A stretch of 64,000 nucleotides of DNA from PLA3 sp964592235 (GTDB taxonomy: Bacteria; Planctomycetota; Phycisphaerae; UBA1845; UTPLA1): positions 62,001 through 126,000 of the forward strand of contig CAZQCF010000005.1 of assembly GCA_964592235.1 (NCBI GenBank), written 5' to 3'. The notes beneath the pieces are model-generated. The model was not told where the DNA came from, ran no database searches, and saw only the letters and a program-made list of their open reading frames with translations. A program made the translations under genes and the position numbers. Below, piece after piece: positions 9,332 to 18,150 of this stretch (positions within the stretch are counted from its first letter, which is position 1; each line of letters starts with the position of its first letter).

Positions 9332-10474
9332 ATGGCAACGATTCACATTGACCGCTTGTTGGAGACTTGCATCAAGAAGGGCGGGTCGGACATTCACATT
9401 TCGGTTGGACGACCGCCGGTCATCCGACTGCACGGCCGACTGCGCCAGCTTGAGACGAAAGTGCTCGAGCCGGAAGACTGCGTCGCCCTGATGAAGTCCA
9501 TCACGCCCGATCGCAATCAGCAGGAGTTGCAAGAAGAGGGCGGCACCGACTTCGGTTTTGCCTTCGGTGACGCCGGTCGCTTTCGCGTCGCGGTCTTTCG
9601 GCAGAAGGGCAATATCTCCATCGTCCTGCGTCTGATTCCCAGCCGATTCCTGTCGTTCGAGGAGATCGGACTACCGCCCATCTGCCGTGCGTTGTGTCGT
9701 CGGCCGCGCGGGTTGTTCCTTGTCACCGGGCCGACCGGCTCCGGCAAGACGACCACGCTCGCGTCGATGCTCAATTACATCAACAACGAAATGGATCGCC
9801 ACATCGTGACGGTCGAGGACCCCATCGAATACTACCACCAGCACAAGAAGAGCCTCATCAACCAGCGCGAGGTCGGCAACGATGTGCCGAGCTTTGCCGA
9901 GGCGCTTCGCCGCGTGCTGCGACAGGACCCGGACGTGATCCTCGTCGGTGAAATGCGCGATCTGGAGACCATCTCCAACGCGATTCTCGCCGCCGAAACC
10001 GGCCACTTGGTCTTCTCCACGCTGCATACCACGGGCTGCCAGGGAACCGTAAACCGTATCATCGATGCCTTCCCGCACGAACAGCAGGATCAGATCCGCG
10101 TCCAGCTTTCAACCTCGCTGATCGCCGTATTGAGCCAGGCGCTGATGCCGCGCAAGCCGTCAGGCATGGTCGCGGCCTACGAGTTTATGGTGGTGACGCC
10201 CGCCATCGCGAACCTCATCCGCGAGAACAAGACCTTCCGCATCGACTCGGCCATCCAGACTGGCAAGAAATACGGCATGCAGTTGCTCGACGAGCACTTG
10301 TGGTCGCTTTACGAGCGCGGCCTGATCGAAGCAGACGAGATGCTGGACAAGGGGCGGCACGCGTCGGAGCTTCAGGAGAAGCTTGAGAAGGCCGGGAAGC
10401 TGCACGAAGCCGGCGATTCCATGATTACGATCAAGGACGAAGCACCTGGCGAAGGCGAAAAGGGTAAGGAATAG
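9332..10474 (+). CDS. pilT: Type IV pilus retraction ATPase PilT
   Basis: PilT (380 aa) drives pilus disassembly and so twitching motility. It lacks the long N-terminal domain and the zinc Cys pairs of PilB, and begins with the PilT pattern IHIDRLLETCIKKGGSDIHIS. Walker A GPTGSGKTTT lies near residue 133, Walker B is VILVGEMRD, and the His box reads LVFSTLHTT. The tail is highly charged (EAPGEGEKGKE). It sits 56 bases after the first GspE/PilB-like gene and 74 bases before the second, so all three may be one operon. Confidence 0.93.
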   Translation: MATIHIDRLLETCIKKGGSDIHISVGRPPVIRLHGRLRQLETKVLEPEDCVALMKSITPDRNQQELQEEGGTDFGFAFGDAGRFRVAVFRQKGNISIVLRLIPSRFLSFEEIGLPPICRALCRRPRGLFLVTGPTGSGKTTTLASMLNYINNEMDRHIVTVEDPIEYYHQHKKSLINQREVGNDVPSFAEALRRVLRQDPDVILVGEMRDLETISNAILAAETGHLVFSTLHTTGCQGTVNRIIDAFPHEQQDQIRVQLSTSLIAVLSQALMPRKPSGMVAAYEFMVVTPAIANLIRENKTFRIDSAIQTGKKYGMQLLDEHLWSLYERGLIEADEMLDKGRHASELQEKLEKAGKLHEAGDSMITIKDEAPGEGEKGKE

Positions 10475-10548
10475 CAAACGTCAACTTTTTGGATGATTCC
10501 GCCGGGCGTTGCGCGATGCAGCCGCCGCGGCGATGATGGAAACGCGAT

Positions 10549-12300
10549 ATGTCCGCCGCAGCACCTGCACCCTCCACCCGCGAATTCAAAGGCCGCCTGC
10601 TGGGTCGCATCCTCATCAAGATGGGGAAAGTCAACCGCACGCAGGTGCATGAAGCGCTTGCCGTGCAGAAGACCAAGCGCGGCCCGCTCGGACAGATTCT
10701 CATCGACCTTGGCTACATCACGGAAGCGGATCTGAAGCTGGCCCTCGCCGCGCAGATCGGCATGGAGCCGATCAACCTCGACGCGATGGACGTACAGGCC
10801 GACGTGGTCAAGCTCGTGCCGAATCAGATGGCCAACACCTATCGCATCATCCCCGTGGCCTACGACTCGGCGTCGAACACCTTGAGCGTCGCTATCGCCT
10901 CGCCGGACAATTTCCAGGCCACCGACGATCTTCAGAAGCTGCTGGGCTACAACATCCGCCCGATGATCGCCTCCGAGGATCAGATCGCCACGGGGTTGAA
11001 CCGTTACTACCCCGAAGGCTCGGCCCAGTCGATCAACGACCTGCTTACGGAGATCGGCGGTGACTCGGAATTGTCGAAGTTCGAGGGTCGCGGTGAATCC
11101 ATCGACCTGGAAGAACTGAAAGAACTGGTCAACGCCAATCCGGTCAAACAACTGCTCAATCTGGTGTTGCTACGGGCGATTCAGGACCACTCCAGCGACA
11201 TTCACTTCGAGCCGTTCGAGAATGAATACAAACTTCGCTATCGCATCGACGGCGTGTTGTACGAAATGGTCCCGCCCCAGCGCTTCCTCGCCATGGCCAT
11301 CGCCAGCCGCATCAAGGTCATGGCCAACCTCGACATCGCCGAGCGGCGTCTGCCGCAGGACGGGCGCATCAGCCTCACGGTCGCCGGCAATCCGGTGGAC
11401 CTCCGCGTTGCCGTGTTGCCAACCATGTTCGGCGAGTCGGTGGTGTTGCGTATTCTCGACCGCAGCAACGTGCAGCTTGATCTCGACCGCATCGGCTTGC
11501 GCGAGGATGACCTGAACATCCTCAAGCAGCTCATCAATCGGCCCCACGGCATCATTATCAACACGGGACCGACCGGCTCCGGCAAGACAACAACGCTCTA
11601 CGCCTGCCTGAATCACCTGAACACGCCCGATACCAAGATCCTCACGGCCGAAGACCCCGTCGAATACGACATCGACGGCATCATTCAGTGCCAGGTGAAC
11701 GTCGACCAGGGCATGACCTTCGCCCGCGCCCTGCGCAGCTTCCTTCGACAGGACCCGGACGTGATCCTCGTTGGTGAAATCCGCGATCTCGAGACGGCCC
11801 AGATCGCCATCCAGTCGTCGCTCACGGGCCACCTTGTGTTCTCCACGCTGCACACCAACGACGCCCCGTCAGCCGTCGCACGCTTGCTCGATCTGGGCGT
11901 CGAGCCGTTTCTCATCACGGCGACGTTCGAGGCCGTGGTGGCGCAGCGATTGGGGCGGCGCATCTGCAAGAACTGCAAGCAACCCTACACCCCGACGCCC
12001 GAGCAGCTCATGGAGCTGCAGCTCCGTCCGGAGGACGTCGAAGGCCGCACGTTCTACTTCGGCGCCGGCTGTGACTATTGCAACGGCACGGGCTATCGCG
12101 GCCGCGTCGGCATCTTCGAGACGATGGTCTTCAATGAAGAGATTCGCGATCTCATCATGAACAACGCATCCACCGGCTTGCTCCGCGAGGCCGCCCAGCG
12201 CAACGGCATGCGCACCCTTCGCGAGAGCGGCCTGCTCGCCATCTACGACGGCATCACGACGATTGAAGAAGTCGTGAAGGAAACGGTGCTGACCGAGTAG
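10549..12300 (+). CDS. pilB: GspE/PilB family secretion ATPase (second copy)
   Basis: Second extension-type ATPase, 583 aa. It has a disordered start, a GspE N-terminal domain (LLGRILIKMGKVNRTQV), Walker A GPTGSGKTTT near 340, Walker B VILVGEIRD, and the zinc pairs CKNC and CDYC near 473-506. It differs clearly in sequence from the copy at 7551, so the pair are paralogues rather than a recent duplication. It is named pilB because it follows pilT, but a T2SS role is possible. The initiation codon is the ATG at 10549. Confidence 0.88.
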   Translation: MSAAAPAPSTREFKGRLLGRILIKMGKVNRTQVHEALAVQKTKRGPLGQILIDLGYITEADLKLALAAQIGMEPINLDAMDVQADVVKLVPNQMANTYRIIPVAYDSASNTLSVAIASPDNFQATDDLQKLLGYNIRPMIASEDQIATGLNRYYPEGSAQSINDLLTEIGGDSELSKFEGRGESIDLEELKELVNANPVKQLLNLVLLRAIQDHSSDIHFEPFENEYKLRYRIDGVLYEMVPPQRFLAMAIASRIKVMANLDIAERRLPQDGRISLTVAGNPVDLRVAVLPTMFGESVVLRILDRSNVQLDLDRIGLREDDLNILKQLINRPHGIIINTGPTGSGKTTTLYACLNHLNTPDTKILTAEDPVEYDIDGIIQCQVNVDQGMTFARALRSFLRQDPDVILVGEIRDLETAQIAIQSSLTGHLVFSTLHTNDAPSAVARLLDLGVEPFLITATFEAVVAQRLGRRICKNCKQPYTPTPEQLMELQLRPEDVEGRTFYFGAGCDYCNGTGYRGRVGIFETMVFNEEIRDLIMNNASTGLLREAAQRNGMRTLRESGLLAIYDGITTIEEVVKETVLTE

Positions 12301-12887
12301 GCGGGGCCACATCCGATTCGTGGTCATTTCTTCGCTGCGACGACTTCAATTGGCAGTCACGGTCAAGATCTGCGGCGAGTTCGGCTTCGATTACGATCAC
12401 ACACTTACCCACGACGATGGCGACAACCAGCCAGGCGTTCATCGCAATGGGTTCGCAAACGTGCTGCCGACGGATATCTGCTGCCGAGGAACATGTCTTC
12501 CCCACTACGGCCGACGTGCTTCCTCTGCGGCACTTCGTCACGGGATGCGGCATCCGTTGCGATCCGATGCGCCCGCTGCAAGTTCCCCTGCTTGCGATAA
12601 GGCAGGCCGGTACATGGCGAACAGCCTGCTGTCATCAGAGGGCAATTCGGTGACGGGGTATCGGCGTAGAATTAGGTCACCCAGAGGGCGACGGGGGGGG
12701 ACTATCTTGTTGTCGGGGCGTTTCGCTGCATCGACGAGACGCTCAACACTCCCTCACGGTCACAGCGCTGATAAGACGCTTCACTCACCGATCGTGGCGC
12801 GACGGTACCAACGGATTCTGCCGCATCACCGCAGGGGCTCTCACCGAATGCAGGGTGTTGAGAGAAACCAATCGGCAGACCTGGTTT
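12301..12887. other. 587-base intergenic region with one possible microprotein
   Basis: No long gene is supported here. It contains the possible zinc-ribbon microprotein at 12493-12600, a run of eight G (12693-12700), and a degenerate REP-like string on the minus strand (about 12745-12768, containing CTCCCTCACGGTC) that resembles the repeats around the RAYT gene at 63.3 kb. Confidence 0.5.
12493..12600 (+). CDS. Possible zinc-ribbon microprotein (35 aa)
   Basis: A 35-codon reading frame read by eye. It encodes two Cys pairs, CFLC near the start and CARC near the end, plus one more Cys, spaced like a treble-clef or zinc-ribbon fragment. GAGG lies only a few bases before the ATG, closer than ideal. 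It could be a real small zinc protein, the remnant of a larger one, or chance. It is downstream of the second PilB-like gene and upstream, on the opposite strand, of the PilZ gene's 3-prime end. Confidence 0.3.
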   Translation: MSSPLRPTCFLCGTSSRDAASVAIRCARCKFPCLR

Positions 12888-13319
12888 TTACACAGGCAGG
12901 AGTTGCGGTACGTCGAAGCGGACGGCGAAACCGACGCGGTCATGCTGCGAGCCGGTAGCCTCGATCTCGGTGCGGATGATCGTGGCGTAGCCGAGCGACT
13001 TGGTCATCGGCGGGTTGTCGGCCGGGGCGCGATCGCCGACGACGATGCGCAGCTCGTAACGCTGACCAACGGCGAGGCCGTAGCCAATGGGGGCGCTGGC
13101 GTAGAGGCCGGCGTCGGAGATGTCTGTCACGCGGCACCGAAGGACGTTTCGCGCGCGAACGTCACTCAACCACAGATCGCAGGCGGCTTCCCGGCGTTCG
13201 TAATCACGCTGGTCCATTCGCTTGCGCTTGTGCGTACCGAGTCCCCAGCGGTCAAGGGTAGGCGGGGTGCGGAGGTGGGGCGAACCGAGCGGAATTGGAG
13301 TGGGAAGATTGGCGGACAT
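12888..13319 (-). CDS. PilZ domain protein
   Basis: Single-domain protein of 143 aa. It shows the PilZ c-di-GMP-binding layout, with an Arg pair in YERREAACD and, about 25 residues on, the D-x-S-x-x-G motif in VTDISDAGLYAS, followed by a beta-barrel ending in VGFAVRFDV. Alternating strands fit the fold. PilZ proteins read c-di-GMP to control pili, motility or exopolysaccharide; the pilus ATPase genes next door make a pilus link plausible but unproven. The start at 13319 is chosen over 13409 because GGGAGA precedes it by seven bases. Confidence 0.8.
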   Translation of the reverse strand: MSANLPTPIPLGSPHLRTPPTLDRWGLGTHKRKRMDQRDYERREAACDLWLSDVRARNVLRCRVTDISDAGLYASAPIGYGLAVGQRYELRIVVGDRAPADNPPMTKSLGYATIIRTEIEATGSQHDRVGFAVRFDVPQLLPV

Positions 13320-13734
13320 GTGGGTCTCCCGAAAGCGGCCGACGAATCGGCAACTCGGCGAACAGGAACGAGTCGGCGGACCGTCAACACAATCCGCCGC
13401 GGGCAACACCTAAGAAGCCGCGCCCGGCACTCGGGCCGGCCGCAGGCGTTCATTCCCGCCCCCACACTCGGCACCGACGGGGTGTGATTGACCACCGCCG
13501 ATGCGTTTTATTCCGTCCAGTTTCACGTTAAGTGTACCGCGCGATGGGGGGCGACGCAAAGAAAAAAGTATCGGACGCGGACGGCGGTAAATCGAGGCCG
13601 CGCCCGGCCCGAATGCGCGCTTGGACTTTGATCCAGACAATCATCTGGTGCGGACCGGGACGGGAACGCCTCTTCCAAGCCGAGGGCAGCTTAACTTGTT
13701 GCGTGGTCATGGTTTAGGTGGCCAAGCTCGGCGT
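13320..13734. other. Intergenic region between PilZ gene and pyrC
   Basis: Both flanking genes are on the minus strand, so this holds the PilZ promoter and the 3-prime trailer of the pyr operon. Open frames here have poor start sites and no recognisable domains. No clear terminator hairpin with a T run is seen after pyrC. Confidence 0.45.
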
Positions 13735-15021
13735 TCATGCCTCAAGAGTGAACTTCAATTCTCCGCCGACAATCGTGTGCGTCGCGCGCCCCACGAGCGG
13801 CCATCCCTCATACGGACAATTGCGGCTCTTGGATTGAAACAGGCTTGTATCGACGGTCCAGGGCAGATCGGGATCAATAATCGTGACGTCGGCGTCGCTG
13901 CCAAGGGCGAGCGAGCCTTTGCGGAGGCCCAGGATGCGAGCGGGCGCGGTGGTCATGCGTGCGATCAACTGATTCCAGTTCATATGCCCCGGCGCGACGA
14001 GCGCCTTCGCGAACAATCCAAGCGCAACCTCCAGACCGACGATTCCGAAGGGCGCGGATTGAAAATCCAGCTCCTTGCCCTCGCGCCCGTGTGGCGCGTG
14101 ATCGGTGACGAGGCAGTCGATGGTGCCGTCGGCGACGCCAGCGATGCAGGCCTCGACATCGGACTTGGATCGCAGCGGGGGGTTCATCTTGTAATTCGTA
14201 TCGTACTGCTCCACGAACTCATCGGTGAGCAGAAGATGATGGGGGCACACCTCGGTCGTGACCCGGATACCGCGGCGCTTGGCCTCGCGCACGAGCTGGA
14301 CCGCGCCGGCCGTGGAGATGTGTGCCACATGATAGGCACAGCCGGTCGCCTCGGCCAGGAGCAGGTCGCGCTGCACCATGAGCTCTTCGGCGGCCGCGGG
14401 GATGCCCGGCAGGCCCAGGCGCGTGGCCGTGAAGCCGGCGTTCATGCAGCCGCCCGCGGCGAGATCGGCGTCTTCGCAATGCTGAATGATCGGCCGATTG
14501 AACATGCCGACGTATTGCAGGGCACGGAGCATGACGGTGGCGCTGGCGACGCCGACGCCGTCATCGCTGAAGGCGACCGCGCCGGCGCGGACCATCTGAC
14601 CGATCTCGGCGAGTTCCTTGCCCTCGCGGCCCTTGGTGATCGCGCCGATCGGGAAGACGTTGCACGATCGCGCCCGGTCGGCCTGGCGATAGACGAACTC
14701 GATCATCGCCTCGGTATCGAGGGCCGGCTTCGTGTTCGGCATGCAGACGATGGACGTGAACCCGCCGGCGACGGCTGCCGCGGCGCCGCTGGCGATCGTC
14801 TCGGCGTCTTCATTGCCCGGCTCGCGCAGGTGCACGTGCATGTCGATGAGCCCGGGGCAGACGATTTTCCCCGAGGCGTCGATGACCTGATCGCCGGGCT
14901 GTTCGGCCGCGCGGCCGATCGCGGCGACCTTGCCGTTTGCGAGCGTCAGGTCGGCGACTTCGTCGATGCCTTGTGTCGGGTCGATGACACGACCCCGACG
15001 GATGAGGAGGCGCGTCGTCAT
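13735..15021 (-). CDS. pyrC: Dihydroorotase
   Basis: Closes N-carbamoyl-aspartate to dihydroorotate in de novo pyrimidine synthesis. The 428 aa protein has the metal-binding HVHLREPG motif (about residue 60), the PNTKPAL loop, and CPHHLLLTD and TDHAPHG with further ligands; this is the class I (Bacillus-like) type. The reading frame runs back to 15207, but the ATG at 15021 gives the normal N-terminus (a beta strand, then DPTQGIDEVAD). This start overlaps no upstream gene and leaves 25 bases to the pyrB stop. Last gene of pyrR-pyrB-pyrC. Confidence 0.94.
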   Translation of the reverse strand: MTTRLLIRRGRVIDPTQGIDEVADLTLANGKVAAIGRAAEQPGDQVIDASGKIVCPGLIDMHVHLREPGNEDAETIASGAAAAVAGGFTSIVCMPNTKPALDTEAMIEFVYRQADRARSCNVFPIGAITKGREGKELAEIGQMVRAGAVAFSDDGVGVASATVMLRALQYVGMFNRPIIQHCEDADLAAGGCMNAGFTATRLGLPGIPAAAEELMVQRDLLLAEATGCAYHVAHISTAGAVQLVREAKRRGIRVTTEVCPHHLLLTDEFVEQYDTNYKMNPPLRSKSDVEACIAGVADGTIDCLVTDHAPHGREGKELDFQSAPFGIVGLEVALGLFAKALVAPGHMNWNQLIARMTTAPARILGLRKGSLALGSDADVTIIDPDLPWTVDTSLFQSKSRNCPYEGWPLVGRATHTIVGGELKFTLEA

Positions 15022-15046
15022 TCGGGGTGGCTCCGGGGGGAGTCGG

Positions 15047-16075
15047 TCACGGTGTCTCTCCCGCCTGCTTGCAGAGGAACATGGCCGCCATGCGCACGGC
15101 CAGCCCGTTGGTGACCTGCCGGAGGATGGCGCTTCGCGCGCCGTCGGCGACTTCCGGCGACATTTCAATCCCGCGGTTGACGGGGCCGGGATGCATGACC
15201 AGCACATCGGCCTTGGCGCGTTTCATTCGCTCGTTGGACAGGCCGAAGAGGCGCGAATACTCGCCGAGGCTGGGGAAGACGTTGGAGGCGATGCGCTCGC
15301 GCTGGATGCGCAGCATGTTGATCACGTCGAACTCGCCGATGACGCTGTCGAAATCGTGGCAAACGCGCACGCCGAACCGCTCGAAACTGCGCGGCGCGAG
15401 TGTCGTCGGGCCGACGAGCGTCACTTCGGCGCCGAGCCGCGTTAGCCCGTGGATGTTCGACCGCGCCACGCGGGAGTTCACCACGTCGCCGACGATGGCG
15501 ACCTTCAGTCCGGCGATGCGGCTCTTCACCTGACGCATCGTGTAGATGTCCAGCAGGCCCTGCGTCGGGTGCTCGTGGCGGCCGTCGCCGGCGTTGATGA
15601 CGCTGCACTGCACGTTGCGCGCGATGAGATGTGGGACGCCCGCGGCCCCGTGCCGCACGACGATGAGGTCCACGCCCATCGCCTCGATGTTGCGCACCGT
15701 GTCGCGCACGCTCTCGCCCTTGTTCAACGAGCTGGTCTTTTCGGAGAAGTCGATCACGTCGGCGGAAAGGCGCTGCGCCGCAAGTGAAAAGCTCATGCGC
15801 GTCCGGGTGGAGTCCTCGAAGAACAGATTCACCACGACGCGGCCGCGCAGGGCCGGCACTTTCTTCACGCTGCGCGTCGAGACGTCTTCAAACGCCTTGG
15901 CGGTGTCGAGCAGGTGCAGAATCTCCGCGGCGGTCAGGTCTTCCAGCCCGAGCAGATTCTTGTGCGGCCAACTGATTTGTGGTGACGGCTCCGGGGGCGT
16001 CGGCGCGCCGCCGGTCGGCGACGGGGGCTGTGCGGCGGGCGGACGTTGCGGGGCGATGTGCGATGGCGTCGTCAT
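15047..16075 (-). CDS. pyrB: Aspartate carbamoyltransferase catalytic subunit
   Basis: Condenses carbamoyl phosphate with aspartate. Of its 342 residues the first 35 are a Pro/Ala-rich extension absent from most relatives. The carbamoyl-phosphate loop is DSTRTRMSF, where Asp replaces the usual Pro before STRTR. HPTQGLLD and the C-terminal PGPVNRG are present. No pyrI is seen, which fits the pyrR-linked class of ATCase. Its start overlaps the pyrR stop by four bases, showing translational coupling. Confidence 0.93.
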   Translation of the reverse strand: MTTPSHIAPQRPPAAQPPSPTGGAPTPPEPSPQISWPHKNLLGLEDLTAAEILHLLDTAKAFEDVSTRSVKKVPALRGRVVVNLFFEDSTRTRMSFSLAAQRLSADVIDFSEKTSSLNKGESVRDTVRNIEAMGVDLIVVRHGAAGVPHLIARNVQCSVINAGDGRHEHPTQGLLDIYTMRQVKSRIAGLKVAIVGDVVNSRVARSNIHGLTRLGAEVTLVGPTTLAPRSFERFGVRVCHDFDSVIGEFDVINMLRIQRERIASNVFPSLGEYSRLFGLSNERMKRAKADVLVMHPGPVNRGIEMSPEVADGARSAILRQVTNGLAVRMAAMFLCKQAGETP

Positions 16076-16590
16076 GCGGCGGTCACCTCGTCGCGTCCGT
16101 CGGTTTCGGTCAATTGCACGGTGATCGGACGGCGATCGTCGCGCGCGGTGATACCGACAAAATCGGGCTGGATCGGAAGTTCGCGGCCCCCGCGATCGAC
16201 GAGCACGGCCAGCTTGATCGCGCGCGGGCGACCCAGATCGATGATGGCGGCGAGAGCGGCGCGGATCGACCGGCCGGTGTAGATGACATCGTCGACGAGG
16301 ACGAGGTAGGTCCCGGAGACGTCGAAGTCGATTTCGGTCGTGCGAACCACGGCAGCAGGGCCGACTTCGGCCAGGTCGTCGCGGTAGAGGGTGATATCAA
16401 GACATCCGTATTGAATCTCGCGCGGCGCCCGCGCGGCGAGAATCTGCAACAATCGCCGGGCCAGTTCGTCGCCGCGCCGACGAATCCCAATGATCGCGAT
16501 GGGGCAGTCCGATGGAAACGTGGCGACGATCTCGCCCGCGAGGCGATCCAGCGTCTGGCGAATTCCGGCGGCGTCAAGCAGGACTGTCAT
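16072..16590 (-). CDS. pyrR: PyrR, uracil phosphoribosyltransferase / pyr regulator
   Basis: 172 aa phosphoribosyltransferase of the PyrR family. The PRPP-binding motif is LVDDVIYTGRSIRAAL and the N-terminal half contains the conserved IGIRRRGDELA. In Bacillus PyrR binds pyr mRNA with UMP to cause attenuation and also has UPRTase activity. It heads the operon here, the usual place for an autoregulated copy. I could not make out a convincing anti-terminator/terminator pair in the leader, so regulation by attenuation is only possible. Confidence 0.9.
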   Translation of the reverse strand: MTVLLDAAGIRQTLDRLAGEIVATFPSDCPIAIIGIRRRGDELARRLLQILAARAPREIQYGCLDITLYRDDLAEVGPAAVVRTTEIDFDVSGTYLVLVDDVIYTGRSIRAALAAIIDLGRPRAIKLAVLVDRGGRELPIQPDFVGITARDDRRPITVQLTETDGRDEVTAA

Positions 16591-16887
16591 CGGTAATGGC
16601 TCGGATGGACCTCGCGAAGATTAACGGCCGAGGCGAAGTCCGACAAGGTACGGCAGTGCCCTCGCTGCAATCGATGCGATCGCTCGGACCGTTGCAGCCG
16701 ACTTCTGGGACTTGGGATTGATCCGCGCGCTGTGATTTACGGACGGAGCCTCATCCAACTCAAGCGGACCAGACCGCGTTTCGATGTTGAAAGCGTACGC
16801 ACCGGCGAATGGGCCGAGTGAAGTGCGCGGAGGATCGGACCGCGCACCGCAGGTCCAGGCCGGATTCGATTACCGGGGGAAGCCGCC

Positions 16888-17244
16888 ATGGGAGATTCAG
16901 CCAATCAGCCGCCGCATGATTCAGCCGACACGGTTCTGTCCGCGCTGCTGACACAGGACGCCGAACTCTGGACCACATCGGAGGCGTTCGTGCGAACCCT
17001 GCCCGCGCGGGCCGAGGCGCTGCTGGACGCCCTCCGCTCGGGCTCGTTCGAGCGGATTCGCTCCGTCGCACATCATTTGAAGGCGGCCGGCGCACATTGC
17101 GGCCAGCGCGACCTCTGCGACAAAGCCGCGCTGGTCGAACAGGCGGCCCACGATCATGCCATCGATGGTCTGGCTTTGCGCATCCATGATCTGACGGCCC
17201 TCATCCGTCGGATTCACGGTGATCTGCGGGACGATCAGGCCTGA
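16888..17244 (+). CDS. Hpt domain phosphotransfer protein
   Basis: Free-standing histidine phosphotransfer protein of 118 aa. The phosphorylatable His lies in SVAHHLKAAGAHCG (about residues 69-82), with helices before and after as expected for a four-helix bundle; the usual Gly after HxLK is Ala. It would pass phosphate between a hybrid sensor kinase and a response regulator, neither of which is encoded here. A GGGGGAAG sequence stands before the ATG. It lies 102 bases upstream of coaX on the same strand. Confidence 0.78.
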   Translation: MGDSANQPPHDSADTVLSALLTQDAELWTTSEAFVRTLPARAEALLDALRSGSFERIRSVAHHLKAAGAHCGQRDLCDKAALVEQAAHDHAIDGLALRIHDLTALIRRIHGDLRDDQA

Positions 17245-17346
17245 CCCGCGCTGACGGATCTCACCTTTCCCAGTATCATTTGCACGGAGCAAGACCCCGT
17301 TGCGATGGTCGCGGCGCGCGGTTGACTGTCCCGCTGCGAGTGCTTC

Positions 17347-18150
17347 ATGTCGCTTTCTCCCGAGTTGCTGGCCAATGCGAATCTGCTGATTGTCGAAATC
17401 GGCAACTCGCACGTGACCGTCGCCACGTACGTCGGAAGCTCGGTCCGCACGTGGGCCAAGTTCTCTCACTCCGATCTGGACAAGATCGCGACCTATGCAA
17501 GGGAATCCTTCGACGCGCTGGGCGAAGACACGATCCGCGCCGTCGTCTATGCGTCGGTTGTCCCCGATGTCCTGGCGACCGTTCGAGATCGGTTGACAAA
17601 TGAACTGGACGCGCCCGCGTTTGTTGTGGGAGAAGACCTGCATCGCCCGATGTCGCTGGCCGTGGAAAACCCCGAGCGAGTGGGGATTGATCGCGTCTGC
17701 TCTGCGGCCGCGGCGTACGAAGTGATCGGCAAGGCGTGCGCCGTCGCGAGCATCGGCACAGCCATCACAATCGACTGCGTGAACGATGAAGGCGTGTTCA
17801 TGGGCGGGTCGATCCTGCCCGGGCTGGCATTGCAGGCGCAATCGCTGCACGACGGAACGGCGGCGCTGCCGCTGGTGACGATCGAGGCGACCGGTGTGGT
17901 GTATGGGGCCAACACCGAACAGGCGATCTGCAACGGTGTGTTGTACGGGGCGGTGGGGGCTTTGCGCGAAATCGTCGAGCGCTACGCCACGGAGCTGCAC
18001 GAGTGGCCGCAGTTGGTTGTGACGGGGGGCGGCGCGGACCTTGTGCGAAGCCAGTGTGATTTCATCGACAATGTTGTTCCGGACTTGTGTCTGCGTGGCG
18101 TCGGGCTGGCGTTTCGCAGGCAATTCGCCCCGTTGATGGATGAATCATGA
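17347..18150 (+). CDS. coaX: Type III pantothenate kinase (CoaX-like)
   Basis: CoaX phosphorylates pantothenate, the first step of CoA synthesis. The 267 aa protein has the ASKHA layout: phosphate loop IVEIGNSH (about residues 15-22), the GIDR motif (residues 115-118), the GTAITID loop, and GGSILPG. Two metal-linked acids differ from well-studied members. The first D-x-G-N has Glu for Asp, and the Asp that normally precedes x-G-T-A is Ser (ASIGTA). Function is therefore likely but not certain. Its stop overlaps the start of the MnmE-like gene (ATGA). Confidence 0.82.
   Translation: MSLSPELLANANLLIVEIGNSHVTVATYVGSSVRTWAKFSHSDLDKIATYARESFDALGEDTIRAVVYASVVPDVLATVRDRLTNELDAPAFVVGEDLHRPMSLAVENPERVGIDRVCSAAAAYEVIGKACAVASIGTAITIDCVNDEGVFMGGSILPGLALQAQSLHDGTAALPLVTIEATGVVYGANTEQAICNGVLYGAVGALREIVERYATELHEWPQLVVTGGGADLVRSQCDFIDNVVPDLCLRGVGLAFRRQFAPLMDES

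Noticed and set aside
13621..15114. 497 aa open frame on the plus strand
   Set aside because: It is the antisense shadow of pyrC and pyrB; GC-rich coding DNA often leaves the complementary frame open. No domain is recognisable.
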